A DNA stretch of 64,000 nt from CAZYXZ01 sp964651395. Its GTDB lineage: Bacteria > Actinomycetota > Actinomycetes > BP-191. A program made the position numbers and the translations under genes. The stretch spans positions 10,493-74,492 of the forward strand of contig CAZYXZ010000005.1 in the NCBI GenBank assembly GCA_964651395.1, given 5' to 3'. The notes under the pieces are model-generated. The model did no database searches. It was not told the DNA's origin and worked only from the letters and a program-made list of their open reading frames with translations. Numbering within the stretch: the first letter of the stretch is position 1; each line of letters opens with the position of its first letter. Of this stretch, positions 27,050 through 36,424 are shown one piece after another.

Positions 27050-27115
27050 GCGGGGCACGCTACATCGAGGCAGCGAACGGGCTGACCGCCGAGTCCTCGC
27101 CGCTAGGCTTGCCGG

Positions 27116-28087
27116 GTGGAATCCAATCCGTGCCGGATCTGCCAGAGATCGGGTATGCGACCGGCACTGCGAGTGGCCTTTCCGTCGATCGGCCCGTCCG
27201 GCCGTCAGGCCTGGCGTCTGGACGAGGTTCCCGATGCGGACACCTGGCTGCTCGCCCGCTGCGACAACTGCGGCGTGTGTTACCCCGACCCGTTCCCCGC
27301 AGAGGACGAAATCAGATCGTTCTACGCGACCGGGGCAGACAGCAACCAGTGGGAAATCGAGCACTACGTGGCCATCCCCGAGGGAAAGGTGGCGGGTTGG
27401 GCCGACTTCGCAGACCGGCTCACGAGACTCAACGGCGGGCCGGGCAGGGCCCTGGAGGTCGGATGCGCGGCCGGCCATCTGCTGGCCGCGCTGGCTGCAC
27501 TCGGCTGGGAGGTCATGGGGATCGAGATTGCGCCGAAGTTCACACGCGAGCTGGCGGCGCGCGGCCTGCCGCATGTGGAGGGCACCGTGCAGGACCTCGA
27601 GGAACGACACGGCACGTTCGACGTGATCGTCATGATCGATGTCCTCGAGCACTTGACCGACCCGGTCCGGGAGCTGCAGGTCCTCGGCGAGCGTCTCACC
27701 GACCGCGGCCGCCTGGTCGTGGCCACGTGCGACGTCGGGAGTCTGGCCGCACGTTGGTACCGCACACGCTGGCGGCAGTACGTGGTGAGCCACACGTTCT
27801 ACTGGACTGCGGCGAGCCTGCGGGCCGCATGTGCCCGTGCCGGGCTTCGTGTCATCGACCTGAGCTCGTTCCGCTATTGGGATCCGGACCCCGCACGCAT
27901 GCGACGCAGGCGCACCCGGGAGGCGCTCAAGCTCCTTGCTCGGCATGTGCTGACACGGTCATACGTGCCTGCCGCTGCACGGTGGCCGAAGCTGCACTCG
28001 GACAAGATGTCGTTCAAGGTCGGTGACCAGCCGGTGATGTCCGAGGTGGCCCTGGTCGTGGCTACCAAGATGCCGCCGCCCGATTGA
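27116..28087 (+). CDS. class I methyltransferase with N-terminal zinc ribbon
   Basis: 323 aa, GTG start. N-terminal CRICQRSG and CDNCGVCY look like paired CxxC zinc-ribbon knuckles. The SAM motif ALEVGCAAGHLLAAL and DVIVMIDVLEHLTDP are classic. C-terminal positively charged tail. This architecture is common in sugar/lipid methyltransferases of exopolysaccharide loci. Starts a block running into the GT and flippase genes. Confidence 0.75.
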   Translation: MESNPCRICQRSGMRPALRVAFPSIGPSGRQAWRLDEVPDADTWLLARCDNCGVCYPDPFPAEDEIRSFYATGADSNQWEIEHYVAIPEGKVAGWADFADRLTRLNGGPGRALEVGCAAGHLLAALAALGWEVMGIEIAPKFTRELAARGLPHVEGTVQDLEERHGTFDVIVMIDVLEHLTDPVRELQVLGERLTDRGRLVVATCDVGSLAARWYRTRWRQYVVSHTFYWTAASLRAACARAGLRVIDLSSFRYWDPDPARMRRRRTREALKLLARHVLTRSYVPAAARWPKLHSDKMSFKVGDQPVMSEVALVVATKMPPPD

Positions 28088-28110
28088 GGTTGTCGAAGAG
28101 AGGGTCGCCG

Positions 28111-29166
28111 GTGCGTCTCACCGTCGTTCGCTCCCTCGAGACGGAGGGCTACGGCGCCGCGACGTACAACTCGCGGGTGGTTGCGCTGCTTGCGGATCGA
28201 ATCCCAGACGGAGTACGGGACATCGAGGTCGGGCCCCTGAGGGCGAGACACCACCGTGGCAGGCATCTACCGGCCGGGGTCACAGCACGGCTGCCGTTGA
28301 CAGGTGCCCGGGCCTTGGGAGCATCCCTTTGGGGCGCTGGCCCGGTGCATCGGATGGATGTCCGGCTTCCCCCAGCACGCCATGAGGTCGTGACGGTGCT
28401 TGACCTTGCTCCCCACCATTTCGCCGACGAGGGCACCATCCCCAGCTTCTCTCTGGCGTCCGTAGCCCACGCGCGGGGCGTCATTTGTCTGAGTGCATTC
28501 GTAGCCCGCGAGGCGACCGAGCTGCTCGGGGCGCGGAGGACGTGGGTAGCCCCCCCTGGGGTCGACGAGCGCTTCTTCACAGCTTGCCCACTCTCGCGCG
28601 ACGAACGAACTCAACTGGGCCTCCCTCCGGGCCGGTACCTCCTCCACGCCGGTGGAGGCACCCATCGCAAGGGTCTCGATCTGCTCGCGGCGGCCTGGCG
28701 TGAGGTTGCGGCGCGACACCCGGACGTGAGCCTCGTGATGACGGGTCCGACCGCGCCGGCGCGAGCGCGCTTCGACGCCCTGCCCCGGGCGTGCTTCCTC
28801 GGGCACGTCGACGGCGCTGCACTGGCCGGCCTCATGGCTGGCGCGGAAGGCGTCGTCGTGTCATCGCGCTACGAGGGGTGGGGGATGCCGGCGGCGGAGG
28901 CGCTCGCTGCTGGCACGGCTGTTGTCGCTTGCGACGTGAGCTCATTGCCCGAGGTCGTGGGCGACGTTGGCATCCTGGTTGCGCCGGAGCCAGCAGCAGT
29001 GGCGGCGGGCATGGACACCGTCTTGCGGGGCGGACCGAGTGACGAGCGTGAGGTGAGGGCTCGCCGCGGCTGGGCTGGACAGTTCTCATGGGACGCGACC
29101 GTGACCAGGCATCTCGAGGCATACGAGGCGTGCTTCGATTCGTGGCCACCTGGTCGCGGTGACTGA
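28111..29166 (+). CDS. glycosyltransferase family 4
   Basis: 351 aa from GTG 28111 with AGAGGG upstream; TTG 28084 would overlap the previous stop. Contains GRYLLHAGGGTHRKGLDLL and SRYEGWGMPAAEALA, the GT4 (mannosyltransferase-like) donor motif. Its stop overlaps the flippase start by one base (TGATG). Likely adds a hexose. Confidence 0.85.
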   Translation: MRLTVVRSLETEGYGAATYNSRVVALLADRIPDGVRDIEVGPLRARHHRGRHLPAGVTARLPLTGARALGASLWGAGPVHRMDVRLPPARHEVVTVLDLAPHHFADEGTIPSFSLASVAHARGVICLSAFVAREATELLGARRTWVAPPGVDERFFTACPLSRDERTQLGLPPGRYLLHAGGGTHRKGLDLLAAAWREVAARHPDVSLVMTGPTAPARARFDALPRACFLGHVDGAALAGLMAGAEGVVVSSRYEGWGMPAAEALAAGTAVVACDVSSLPEVVGDVGILVAPEPAAVAAGMDTVLRGGPSDEREVRARRGWAGQFSWDATVTRHLEAYEACFDSWPPGRGD

Positions 29167-30770
29167 TGGCGATGCTGCCGAATGAACCGCCGGGTGGGCA
29201 CACGCCTGTGCAGCCCGTGCTGGCCGCGCGCGACGTGCAGTCCAGAACTCTGCGTGGGTCGCTGTGGGGCCTGGTGGCTGCAGCTGCGGGCGTGCCGCTC
29301 GCGGTCGTCTCCACAGTCGTTCTCACTCGAACGCTCAGCCCACGAGACTTCGGCCGCTATGCACTCCTCGCATTCCTGGTACCCACGGCAATCAGCTTGA
29401 CGGACCTGGGAGCCACCAATGCCTTCCTGCAGCGGGGGGCAGCAGCGCTCGGCGCTGGTGACAAGGAGACGCTTCGCCGTACCTGTGGCCAGGCCACGAC
29501 CTGGAGCCTGGCTCGGTGGCCAGCACTGGTGGTCGCCTCCGCATTTCTCTTCAGGGATGTTCTCGCCGTGGTGTTGATCAGCGTGGTCGGCGTGGTGGCT
29601 GTCGTCTGCGCCGGCAAGGGGATCGCGCTGCTGAGTTCCATCCGGAACGCCGACCTGGCGCGGATCTACCTGCTGGCCAACACTCTGGGAACGGCGACCA
29701 CGGTCTTGCTGGCTGTCCAGAGATCGAGTCCTGAACGCGTGTTCCTCGGGGGTATGGCTGTCCACCACCTGGCCATGATCTTGCAATTGAGGCTGGACAC
29801 GGCGGGCTCTGTCCGGACACGTGATTGCCTTCGCCCGGCTCGCCTCACTGGACTTGCCCAGGACCTGAGATTCGGCTCAGGGATCTATGCCAGTCAGACG
29901 ATGACCAACCTGGCTTTGGGCAGATCGGAGTTGGCGTTCTTCGGAGCAGGTCAGGTGCAGGAGCGTGCTGTGTATGCGGGCGCCTTCACCATGGCCAGCC
30001 GTCTGACCCTCCCCTTCGATGCGCTCTTCGGCGCGCTCGCTCCGGGGCTGAGCGCGATCACGGCGGACGACGACGCTTGGCGTGCAGGCCGGGACCGCAG
30101 CCTTCGGCTCAGCGGGGGTTTGTTTACGCTGCTGGCAGGTCCCTTGCTGTTTCTCGTCGTCGTCGGGGCCGACCTGCTGTTCCCGTCGTCGTATGCCGGC
30201 CTTGGTGAAGCAGCTGTGCTGCTCGCCGGCGCCTCGCTGCTGGTCAGCAGCTGCAGCGCCATTCCCAACATCCACTTCGCATCCAGGCGAGTGGCGCCGC
30301 TATTGGTGGCCGCTGGCGTCGGCCTGGCCGTCAACGTCGCAGTGTGTGTCCTGCTCATCCCCGCGTTCGGCCTGGCCGGCGCTGTGGCCGCGAACGTCAT
30401 CGGCGCGCTCGTCTATTCAGTGGCGCTGCTCATACCGATGGCCGTCGGCGCTGACGGAGCTGCCGCCAGAAGGTTCGCCGCGGTGGTCCTGACCTCGCTC
30501 GGTTCTGCAACCACCATCGCAGTGGCTGCGACAGCCATCGATTCACGGCCCGCCCGCTGGGTCGGGGCGGCGCTGGGGGGACTTGCCGCAACACTCCTTG
30601 TAGCGAGGCTCGGCAAGTTGCTGCTTCCTTCAGATGTTGCGGCTGCAGCTGGCGCGCTGCCGGCGAGGCTGTCAGTTCCGCTCGTTCGGCTCCTCGCGGG
30701 CGCCACGATTCCACTTTCGCCGCATGACCCGGTAGGTGCTGGCGAGGAGCACACGGATGAGTCGCCGTAA
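29166..30770 (+). CDS. Wzx-type oligosaccharide flippase
   Basis: 534 aa with about 12-14 predicted membrane helices. LSPRDFGRYALLAFLVP and SLTDLGATNAFLQRG near the N terminus are typical of the polysaccharide-transport (MATE/Wzx) fold. It would flip the lipid-linked repeat to the outer face. Its end overlaps the convergent GT gene by 99 bases, a long overlap for a real pair. The flippase is in the same operon as the upstream MT and GT. Confidence 0.85.
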   Translation: MAMLPNEPPGGHTPVQPVLAARDVQSRTLRGSLWGLVAAAAGVPLAVVSTVVLTRTLSPRDFGRYALLAFLVPTAISLTDLGATNAFLQRGAAALGAGDKETLRRTCGQATTWSLARWPALVVASAFLFRDVLAVVLISVVGVVAVVCAGKGIALLSSIRNADLARIYLLANTLGTATTVLLAVQRSSPERVFLGGMAVHHLAMILQLRLDTAGSVRTRDCLRPARLTGLAQDLRFGSGIYASQTMTNLALGRSELAFFGAGQVQERAVYAGAFTMASRLTLPFDALFGALAPGLSAITADDDAWRAGRDRSLRLSGGLFTLLAGPLLFLVVVGADLLFPSSYAGLGEAAVLLAGASLLVSSCSAIPNIHFASRRVAPLLVAAGVGLAVNVAVCVLLIPAFGLAGAVAANVIGALVYSVALLIPMAVGADGAAARRFAAVVLTSLGSATTIAVAATAIDSRPARWVGAALGGLAATLLVARLGKLLLPSDVAAAAGALPARLSVPLVRLLAGATIPLSPHDPVGAGEEHTDESP

Positions 30771-31538
30771 CTCGACAGGTCGCACGCGTACCCGCGCCGC
30801 CAGCCACACGCCGGCGCGGGGCATGAGAACGGTGGGTCTGGGCCAGCCCGCCCAGTGGTAGACGGGACTGTCGTCAGGCCGGTCAAGCATCATTAGCGCC
30901 GAGACTGGTCGGTCCCCTCGCGTGAGCCGATCGGCGCGGATACCACCCTCGTCGATGAGGAAGTTGAAGAAGGGTTGCTCACCGGTCGGTGCAAATCCGC
31001 CCTTGCGAGACACCCCATCAGCGAGGAGGGATCTGGCCATCTCCAGGGACAGTGCTCCCCGGTTTGCTGCCCACACTCCGGTGTTCCAGCCGCGCGCGCC
31101 GTACTGCTGCTGCATCTCTACGGCGAGCGCGCCGGTGTAGACAGCTGCCACGTCCTCGTCGGCGAACAGAAGTTGTGAGTCAGATTGAGCCAGCTCAGTC
31201 AACAGCCAGGACAGTGGCTGCCGCACTAGTACGTCGCAGTCGAGGAAGACGAAGCTCTGATATGGGCCGTCGAAGGTGGCCAGCTTGCGGAACAGACGTT
31301 GCCCGACGACGTTGTCGGCAAAGAACGCGGCACCCAGCTCGTCCCATTGTTCCAGCGTCCCCATGTCCTCCCAGTGACCGATCCCGTAGGTCTCAGCGAC
31401 CTGGCTGATCAACCTGTTCGGGCCTCCGAACGGAATCAGCAGGACTTCCGCGTGTGGCTCGTGTCTTCTCAGGGTCGACATCGCCACGGACGCCCATTCG
31501 ACAACGGCGTCGTCGCCCAGCAGGTAGTAGCCGTTCAC
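30672..31538 (-). CDS. putative glycosyltransferase (nucleotide-diphospho-sugar transferase fold)
   Basis: 288 aa, GTG start overlapping the upstream stop (GTGA). A DxD-type segment FVFLDCDVLV and the glycosyltransferase-like pattern GARGWNTGVWAANRGALSLEM support a GT-A fold, close to GT8-like proteins. Last gene of a minus-strand block. Family assignment is tentative. Confidence 0.65.
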   Translation of the reverse strand: MNGYYLLGDDAVVEWASVAMSTLRRHEPHAEVLLIPFGGPNRLISQVAETYGIGHWEDMGTLEQWDELGAAFFADNVVGQRLFRKLATFDGPYQSFVFLDCDVLVRQPLSWLLTELAQSDSQLLFADEDVAAVYTGALAVEMQQQYGARGWNTGVWAANRGALSLEMARSLLADGVSRKGGFAPTGEQPFFNFLIDEGGIRADRLTRGDRPVSALMMLDRPDDSPVYHWAGWPRPTVLMPRAGVWLAARVRVRPVELRRLIRVLLASTYRVMRRKWNRGAREEPNERN

Positions 31539-32395
31539 AGATGTGGGGAACAGACGGCCCAGCGCATCCGCTCCGGGCGATATTCGCTCAGAGCATGCTG
31601 GGCGTCGGCCACCGAGAGGAGGTCGAGGCTTTCCCGTACTCGCTCCGGACTCAGATGTGCTTCGTCGATCACGGTAACTAGGTGGGTTGGGGCGAGACGG
31701 TCCAGCACGACTGTTGTGATGGTCCGATCGACGAAGTCATGCAGCTCGACCACGATGTCGGCACTTGCGAGATTGGGCATCTTGTCTGGGCGCAGGAGCG
31801 TCAGCTCTGCGCCCTCCACATCCATGATCAACAAGCATCCGGGTTCCAGCAGTGCATCCAACTCAGTGGCGTCAACTTCGCCGCGAACGGCAACACGCTG
31901 ATCGACTTCATTCAGCTGAGCCAGCCGGCGACACAGCTCACGGGCCCTCCTGTCTACGTCGATGGCGATGACGATGGCCTCCGGCAGGCGCCTGGCAAGC
32001 CCCACGGCGTAGTAGCCCTCAGCGGAGCCCACGTCGATGACCGTTCTGGGTCCCCTTTCGATGAGGTGCTCCAAGGGCTCGTGCAGCGCGCTCTCGTATG
32101 AACCCAGGACCTTCGGCCAGTAGGCGCTGCCGTAGGCTTCATCGATATACCTCATGCCGGCGAACGGCCCGGTGACAACGACGGCGGGCTGTCCGCGGAG
32201 AACGGCGCGGGAGATGCGGCTGTTGCGAGCCTGAGCATGTCGACGCAGTAGACGTCTCCGCGGGTTCTGGTCCCACATCGTGGCAAGCCGTTCCACGACT
32301 GAAGTAGGGAGAGATCGCGTCCCCCAGTTCTTGACCGCGTGACTCATTCGGTGCCAGGCAGGCGACGTCGGTGACGGTATGTGATCTTCGGTCAC
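31535..32395 (-). CDS. FkbM-like methyltransferase
   Basis: 286 aa from GTG 32395 with AAAGGAGA directly upstream (a near-perfect RBS); the frame is open further back but lacks an RBS. VIDVGSAEGYYAVGLA and LLIMDVEGAELTLL are the SAM-binding and acceptor motifs. Probably O-methylates a polysaccharide sugar. Part of the minus-strand block 36395-30672. Confidence 0.75.
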   Translation of the reverse strand: MTEDHIPSPTSPAWHRMSHAVKNWGTRSLPTSVVERLATMWDQNPRRRLLRRHAQARNSRISRAVLRGQPAVVVTGPFAGMRYIDEAYGSAYWPKVLGSYESALHEPLEHLIERGPRTVIDVGSAEGYYAVGLARRLPEAIVIAIDVDRRARELCRRLAQLNEVDQRVAVRGEVDATELDALLEPGCLLIMDVEGAELTLLRPDKMPNLASADIVVELHDFVDRTITTVVLDRLAPTHLVTVIDEAHLSPERVRESLDLLSVADAQHALSEYRPERMRWAVCSPHL

Positions 32396-32429
32396 GCGCA
32401 GTTCTCCTTTGCCGACAGCGGTGTGCGGG

Positions 32430-33263
32430 CTACCGCGATCGTGCGGCACGGTTGCGCAGCCGGCGAAGAGCGTTGAACACCGGAGCAGGTGCGTGATCGC
32501 GGATCACCGCGCGCACGTAGCGCCCTAGAGGTCCGGGAATCGGCGGCACGACGTCCTCGCTCCCCGGCCGCTTCTGGAACCGGGTCGGATGGGAAACCCG
32601 GAGGCGCCTCACGGGCGCCGTGTAGTAGTACATCGCGATCGATCGCCGGCACCTCCCGGCCGGCGGAGTGAGCGGCTCCGGGTGACCGTGGTACGACGTC
32701 GACGTCGTGGAGAAAACCACGAGGCGGTTCAGGATTGGGAGCACTCGAACCGTAGGCTCCGTCAGCTGTTGGTCCCAGAGCTCCAGATGACCACCGAACT
32801 CTTCGTCCCAATCCGGGTTGAGGTAGAGGATCGCGTTCAGGCGCCGATCAAGCGCGAGACGCACGTGCTTGTTGAAGTCGGCATGCACCTTGAGAACGCC
32901 GCCCTCGGCGATCTGATGCAACCCACCGCCCTCCAGATGTGGGTCAGGAACAAGTCCGGTAATGCCGGTGAGCAGTTCGAGAAACTCCACGAATACCTGA
33001 CCGTTGAGCTCGTGAATGAACTGCACGAGCGGACCAGGGATGAGCGCCTCGTCTCGCAATGAGTACTTTCGCTCGACCACGCTGTCGAAGCGATACCAGT
33101 CCTGTGTCGGCTCGGGGAACACCTCGGCGAGCTGATGGATGAGATCGTCAGGGAGGAAGTTGTCGATCACGACATGCGGGAACGGCACAGCCTGCGCATA
33201 TGTCGAAGCAAGGTCCGCCGCTACCGGCAGCAGGTCTTCCCGGTCGAAGCGGAAGGTCGACAT
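32430..33263 (-). CDS. 2-oxoglutarate/Fe(II)-dependent oxygenase
   Basis: 277 aa. The HxD motif is H127-A-D129, the distal His is in YHGHPEPL (192-194), and the Arg of RRSIAMYYY (~206) would bind 2-oxoglutarate. ILYLNPDW and EFGGHLELWD complete the jelly-roll pattern of the prolyl-4-hydroxylase-like group. In this setting it may hydroxylate a sugar or acyl group. Downstream of two GT genes. Confidence 0.8.
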   Translation of the reverse strand: MSTFRFDREDLLPVAADLASTYAQAVPFPHVVIDNFLPDDLIHQLAEVFPEPTQDWYRFDSVVERKYSLRDEALIPGPLVQFIHELNGQVFVEFLELLTGITGLVPDPHLEGGGLHQIAEGGVLKVHADFNKHVRLALDRRLNAILYLNPDWDEEFGGHLELWDQQLTEPTVRVLPILNRLVVFSTTSTSYHGHPEPLTPPAGRCRRSIAMYYYTAPVRRLRVSHPTRFQKRPGSEDVVPPIPGPLGRYVRAVIRDHAPAPVFNALRRLRNRAARSR

Positions 33264-33274
33264 GTCGCGCGAGT

Positions 33275-34486
33275 CTAGTGTCGGCGGCCGATGCGCATCC
33301 CGGGAACGGCGACCGGACGCCGGCGGCTGCGTGTGTGTGCAGGCGGGCCGAACTCGGCGATGGCGGCCTGTCGTCCGGTGGGTGCCAGCGGATGGGACTT
33401 GGAGACGGCGTCCGCGTAGAGGTCTGTCTGATCGCGGGCAATCACTGACCAGTCGAACTGTGCTGCTCGGCGGATTCCCACAAGCCGTCGGGTGGCGGTT
33501 TGATCCTTGTCCTGCGCAGCGACCAGCACGGCGTCTGCCAGCGCTCCAACGTCACCATCCGAAACCAATGTGGCGAGTTCCCCGGCAACCTCCGGGATGG
33601 CACCTGTGGCGTAACCCGCGACGATCGCGCCGCAGGCCTGGGCCTCAACGGCCACGCGACCGAACTGCTCCACCCAGCTACTGGTGACGTGACTCGGCAT
33701 GAGCAGGACATGCATCCGCTGGTACTGCGCGACCAGTTGCTCGTGATCGGCCCACGGTTGGTGTTCTATGGTCAGGCCGGGACACTCGTCCGCTGCGCTC
33801 AGGGCCGACTCAAGCATGTCGCCTGCGCCGACGAGCAAGAGGCGACATGGTCGTTCCGCCGCAACGAGTCGTGCCGTCGTCACGGCATCCGCGACACCTT
33901 TGTGTGCCTCGAGTCGACCCACCAAGCCGAGGACGAGTTCGTCGGCGGACATGTCCTGCCGGCCAGGCGCGAAAAGGCTCGTGTCGAGGCCGAGCGGTAT
34001 GACGGAGAGCGCACCGCTGAAGCCCTTGCCGCGTGCAACCGACGCGGCTTGAGCGCTGCACGCGTAGATGCCGGAGACGCGTTGGAGGGCCCGTCGCTCC
34101 CACTGTGCGAAGGGCGGCGGGTAGCGCTTGTCGAGGTTTTGCGCCGTGTAACACGTCACGGGAAGGCGGGAGCCAACGAGGCGCAGGACTTGGCGCAGCA
34201 CGGCGCTGACCGGTTCAGCGTGCACGTCGATCAGATCAGGTCGCACGCTGTCGATGACCGCCGCTAGCGGGCCGCGCTCGTACCAGTGCGCGTTGACGCT
34301 TCCCCCGCGCCGGACTACTACCTCATGAATAGGGAACGCGTCAGTTGAGAGCCGACGCTCGCTCCCGGCGTCGGGCCACACGTTAGGCACCACGAGATGG
34401 ATGTCGTTTCCGGCGTCGACCAGCGCTGCGTCACGCCGTCGGTGCGCGCGGTCACGACCCGCGTGGTAGATCCGCAATACGCGCAC
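33275..34486 (-). CDS. glycosyltransferase family 4
   Basis: 403 aa from GTG 34486, two bases after the upstream stop; ORF extension further upstream overlaps the previous gene. RVLRIYHAGRDRAHRRRD and the EX7E motif EQFGRVAVE are GT4. The LVGRLEAHKGVADAV donor region is clear. Donor sugar unknown. Confidence 0.85.
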   Translation of the reverse strand: MRVLRIYHAGRDRAHRRRDAALVDAGNDIHLVVPNVWPDAGSERRLSTDAFPIHEVVVRRGGSVNAHWYERGPLAAVIDSVRPDLIDVHAEPVSAVLRQVLRLVGSRLPVTCYTAQNLDKRYPPPFAQWERRALQRVSGIYACSAQAASVARGKGFSGALSVIPLGLDTSLFAPGRQDMSADELVLGLVGRLEAHKGVADAVTTARLVAAERPCRLLLVGAGDMLESALSAADECPGLTIEHQPWADHEQLVAQYQRMHVLLMPSHVTSSWVEQFGRVAVEAQACGAIVAGYATGAIPEVAGELATLVSDGDVGALADAVLVAAQDKDQTATRRLVGIRRAAQFDWSVIARDQTDLYADAVSKSHPLAPTGRQAAIAEFGPPAHTRSRRRPVAVPGMRIGRRH

Positions 34487-34488
34487 GA

Positions 34489-35553
34489 CTACCGCGCTGC
34501 CCGGAGTTCGTGAGCGAACTCGCGCGCGCGCGCCGCCCAGGACATTTCCTCCAGGTCTGCGATGGAAGGTCTGTCGGATGTGCGGTGAGTGGCCTCGAGC
34601 ACGGCAGCGACGAAGCTCTGTCTGTCCGCGATATGCACGCGCGGATGGCTGATCAGTTGGAAGCCACTGCTGGGTGTTGCTACGACGGGCAGGCCGCTTG
34701 CCAGGTACTCGTAGGACTTGATCGCATCGAGGCTCAGCGTGAAGTCTGTCACCAGATGAGGGCAGATAAGAACATCGAAACCTGCCATCCATGACGGTAC
34801 CGACGTCCCTTCCACCGGCCCGTGAAGGGTCGTGTTGGGGAGTGCCGCGAGCAGGCCGCGGCTGCGTGCTGACAGGGCATTCGGCCCCAGGAGCTGGACG
34901 GAACCAACGCCGGGTGTCAAGGCGACCGCCTTGATAAGGTCGATGTCGAGGCGGTCCTCATGGAGTGTTCCGACGTAGCCGATACGCGGGCGGGCACCGT
35001 CCATGTCTCGAGCCTCGACGTCCGTCCAGCCTGCGACGTCGACGCCGTTGTGAACTACTGCTGCGGTGACCGAGTACCGCTGATGCCACAGCCGCTTCAG
35101 CTCGTCACTGCAGACCACTGTTCGAGCCCTGGCAGCGAGCCGACGCTCCGCGCGAATGATCCGGCGAATGATGCGCGGCGGAAGCGTTGCGTGGCGCCAG
35201 TCGTCGGTCACGTCGTAGACGGCGGGCACGTGGGCGCCAAGGAGCAGCGCACCGAGCACCGGCTCGTTGATCCAGAGAACGTCGCTGTCGAGCAGGCCCG
35301 CTCGGGCGAGCGACCGGCTGGCTGCCCGAAAGCCACCCAGCCGTTTGGGCAGGTGAAGCTCCGGGCGGAAGACCCGCACGCCCGGCACCGGGGCAGACTC
35401 CCGGGCCCGTCGTCCCAGAACGGGTGGGTCGATGAAGACGATCTCGCGCACGAGTTCTTGACGCAGCAGCTCGCTGGCGAGCCATTGGTTGCGTCTCCAG
35501 ATGTCGTCCCAGCGCTCGTGGCTGATCACGGTGACGCGATCGAGTGACTTCAC
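34489..35553 (-). CDS. glycosyltransferase (GT4-like)
   Basis: 354 aa. VYDVTDDWRHA and YLASGLPVVATP mark a GT4-like enzyme of the group with the SYEYLA motif in place of the classic EX7E. Neighbours: TylF-like methyltransferase upstream and GT4 downstream, spaced by two bases. Donor unknown. Confidence 0.8.
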   Translation of the reverse strand: MKSLDRVTVISHERWDDIWRRNQWLASELLRQELVREIVFIDPPVLGRRARESAPVPGVRVFRPELHLPKRLGGFRAASRSLARAGLLDSDVLWINEPVLGALLLGAHVPAVYDVTDDWRHATLPPRIIRRIIRAERRLAARARTVVCSDELKRLWHQRYSVTAAVVHNGVDVAGWTDVEARDMDGARPRIGYVGTLHEDRLDIDLIKAVALTPGVGSVQLLGPNALSARSRGLLAALPNTTLHGPVEGTSVPSWMAGFDVLICPHLVTDFTLSLDAIKSYEYLASGLPVVATPSSGFQLISHPRVHIADRQSFVAAVLEATHRTSDRPSIADLEEMSWAARAREFAHELRAAR

Positions 35554-35555
35554 CT

Positions 35556-36395
35556 CTAGGTGCCTGCTCGCCAGTACGCGCCGGAACCGTCGATGTCCCT
35601 GATCTCGTCGTTGATGTTGTGACGGTCGCGGAACTCCTGAACCGCGGCTTTGCAGGAGGAGACGCTTCCGTAGTCGTCGATGATGCAGAAACCGCCGGCT
35701 GACAACTTCGGGTACAGCGCATCGAGCGCCTGCATCGTCGACTCGTAGAGGTCGCCATCCAGGCGGAGAACGGCGAGCTGCTCGATGGGAGCCGTCGGCA
35801 ACGTGTCCTTGAACCAGCCCACAAGGAACCGCACTCGCTCGTCGAGCAGGTCGTATCTGCGAAAGTTGTCTCTCACCTGCTCCACACTCACGGCCAGCTC
35901 ATCGAAGCGGTCGAAGTGCGCCCCGGTGTCGGCGGGGTAGCGATGCGGATCCGGTGGCGGCAGCCCGCGGAATGAGTCGGCGACCCACACGGTGCGAGCC
36001 GTTTCCCCATGAGCCTTCAGGCACCCACGCATGAAGATCGTAGTGCCGCCGCGCCAGACCCCCGTCTCGATGAGATCGCCGGGCACCTGATCCGCAATCA
36101 CACGGTCGATGCACTCCTTGACGTTGCGCAACCGTCTGAGACCGACCATCGACTCGGCGCGCGCGGGCCAGTCGAGGCCGTTCTCTCTCGCGTGGGGGTC
36201 ATAGGGGCGCTTGCGAACGAGTTCGTATCCGAGCCGATGAAGCGAGGGTCCAATGCGCTGACCGACCTTTTGCTTCCAGCTCGAACGCCCCATGCCCGTC
36301 AGCGCGCCGGCGATCTCGTCGCTGTCCTCGAAGAGGCTCCGGGTGAGCGTCTTCATCAACAGGTCGAGGTAGAGCTCGCCTCCGGCATCCAGCAT
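35556..36395 (-). CDS. TylF/MycF-type O-methyltransferase
   Basis: 279 aa. IETGVWRGGTTIFMRG, VWVADSFRGLPPPD and VLRLDGDLYESTMQAL are the diagnostic motifs of macrocin O-methyltransferase (TylF) relatives, which methylate deoxysugar hydroxyls using a metal. C-terminal CIIDDYGS fits the same family. Heads the minus-strand block. Likely adds a methyl to a sugar of the repeat. Confidence 0.85.
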   Translation of the reverse strand: MLDAGGELYLDLLMKTLTRSLFEDSDEIAGALTGMGRSSWKQKVGQRIGPSLHRLGYELVRKRPYDPHARENGLDWPARAESMVGLRRLRNVKECIDRVIADQVPGDLIETGVWRGGTTIFMRGCLKAHGETARTVWVADSFRGLPPPDPHRYPADTGAHFDRFDELAVSVEQVRDNFRRYDLLDERVRFLVGWFKDTLPTAPIEQLAVLRLDGDLYESTMQALDALYPKLSAGGFCIIDDYGSVSSCKAAVQEFRDRHNINDEIRDIDGSGAYWRAGT

Positions 36396-36424
36396 GCGAG
36401 AACTCTACGGTGCCAGGCCGCTCC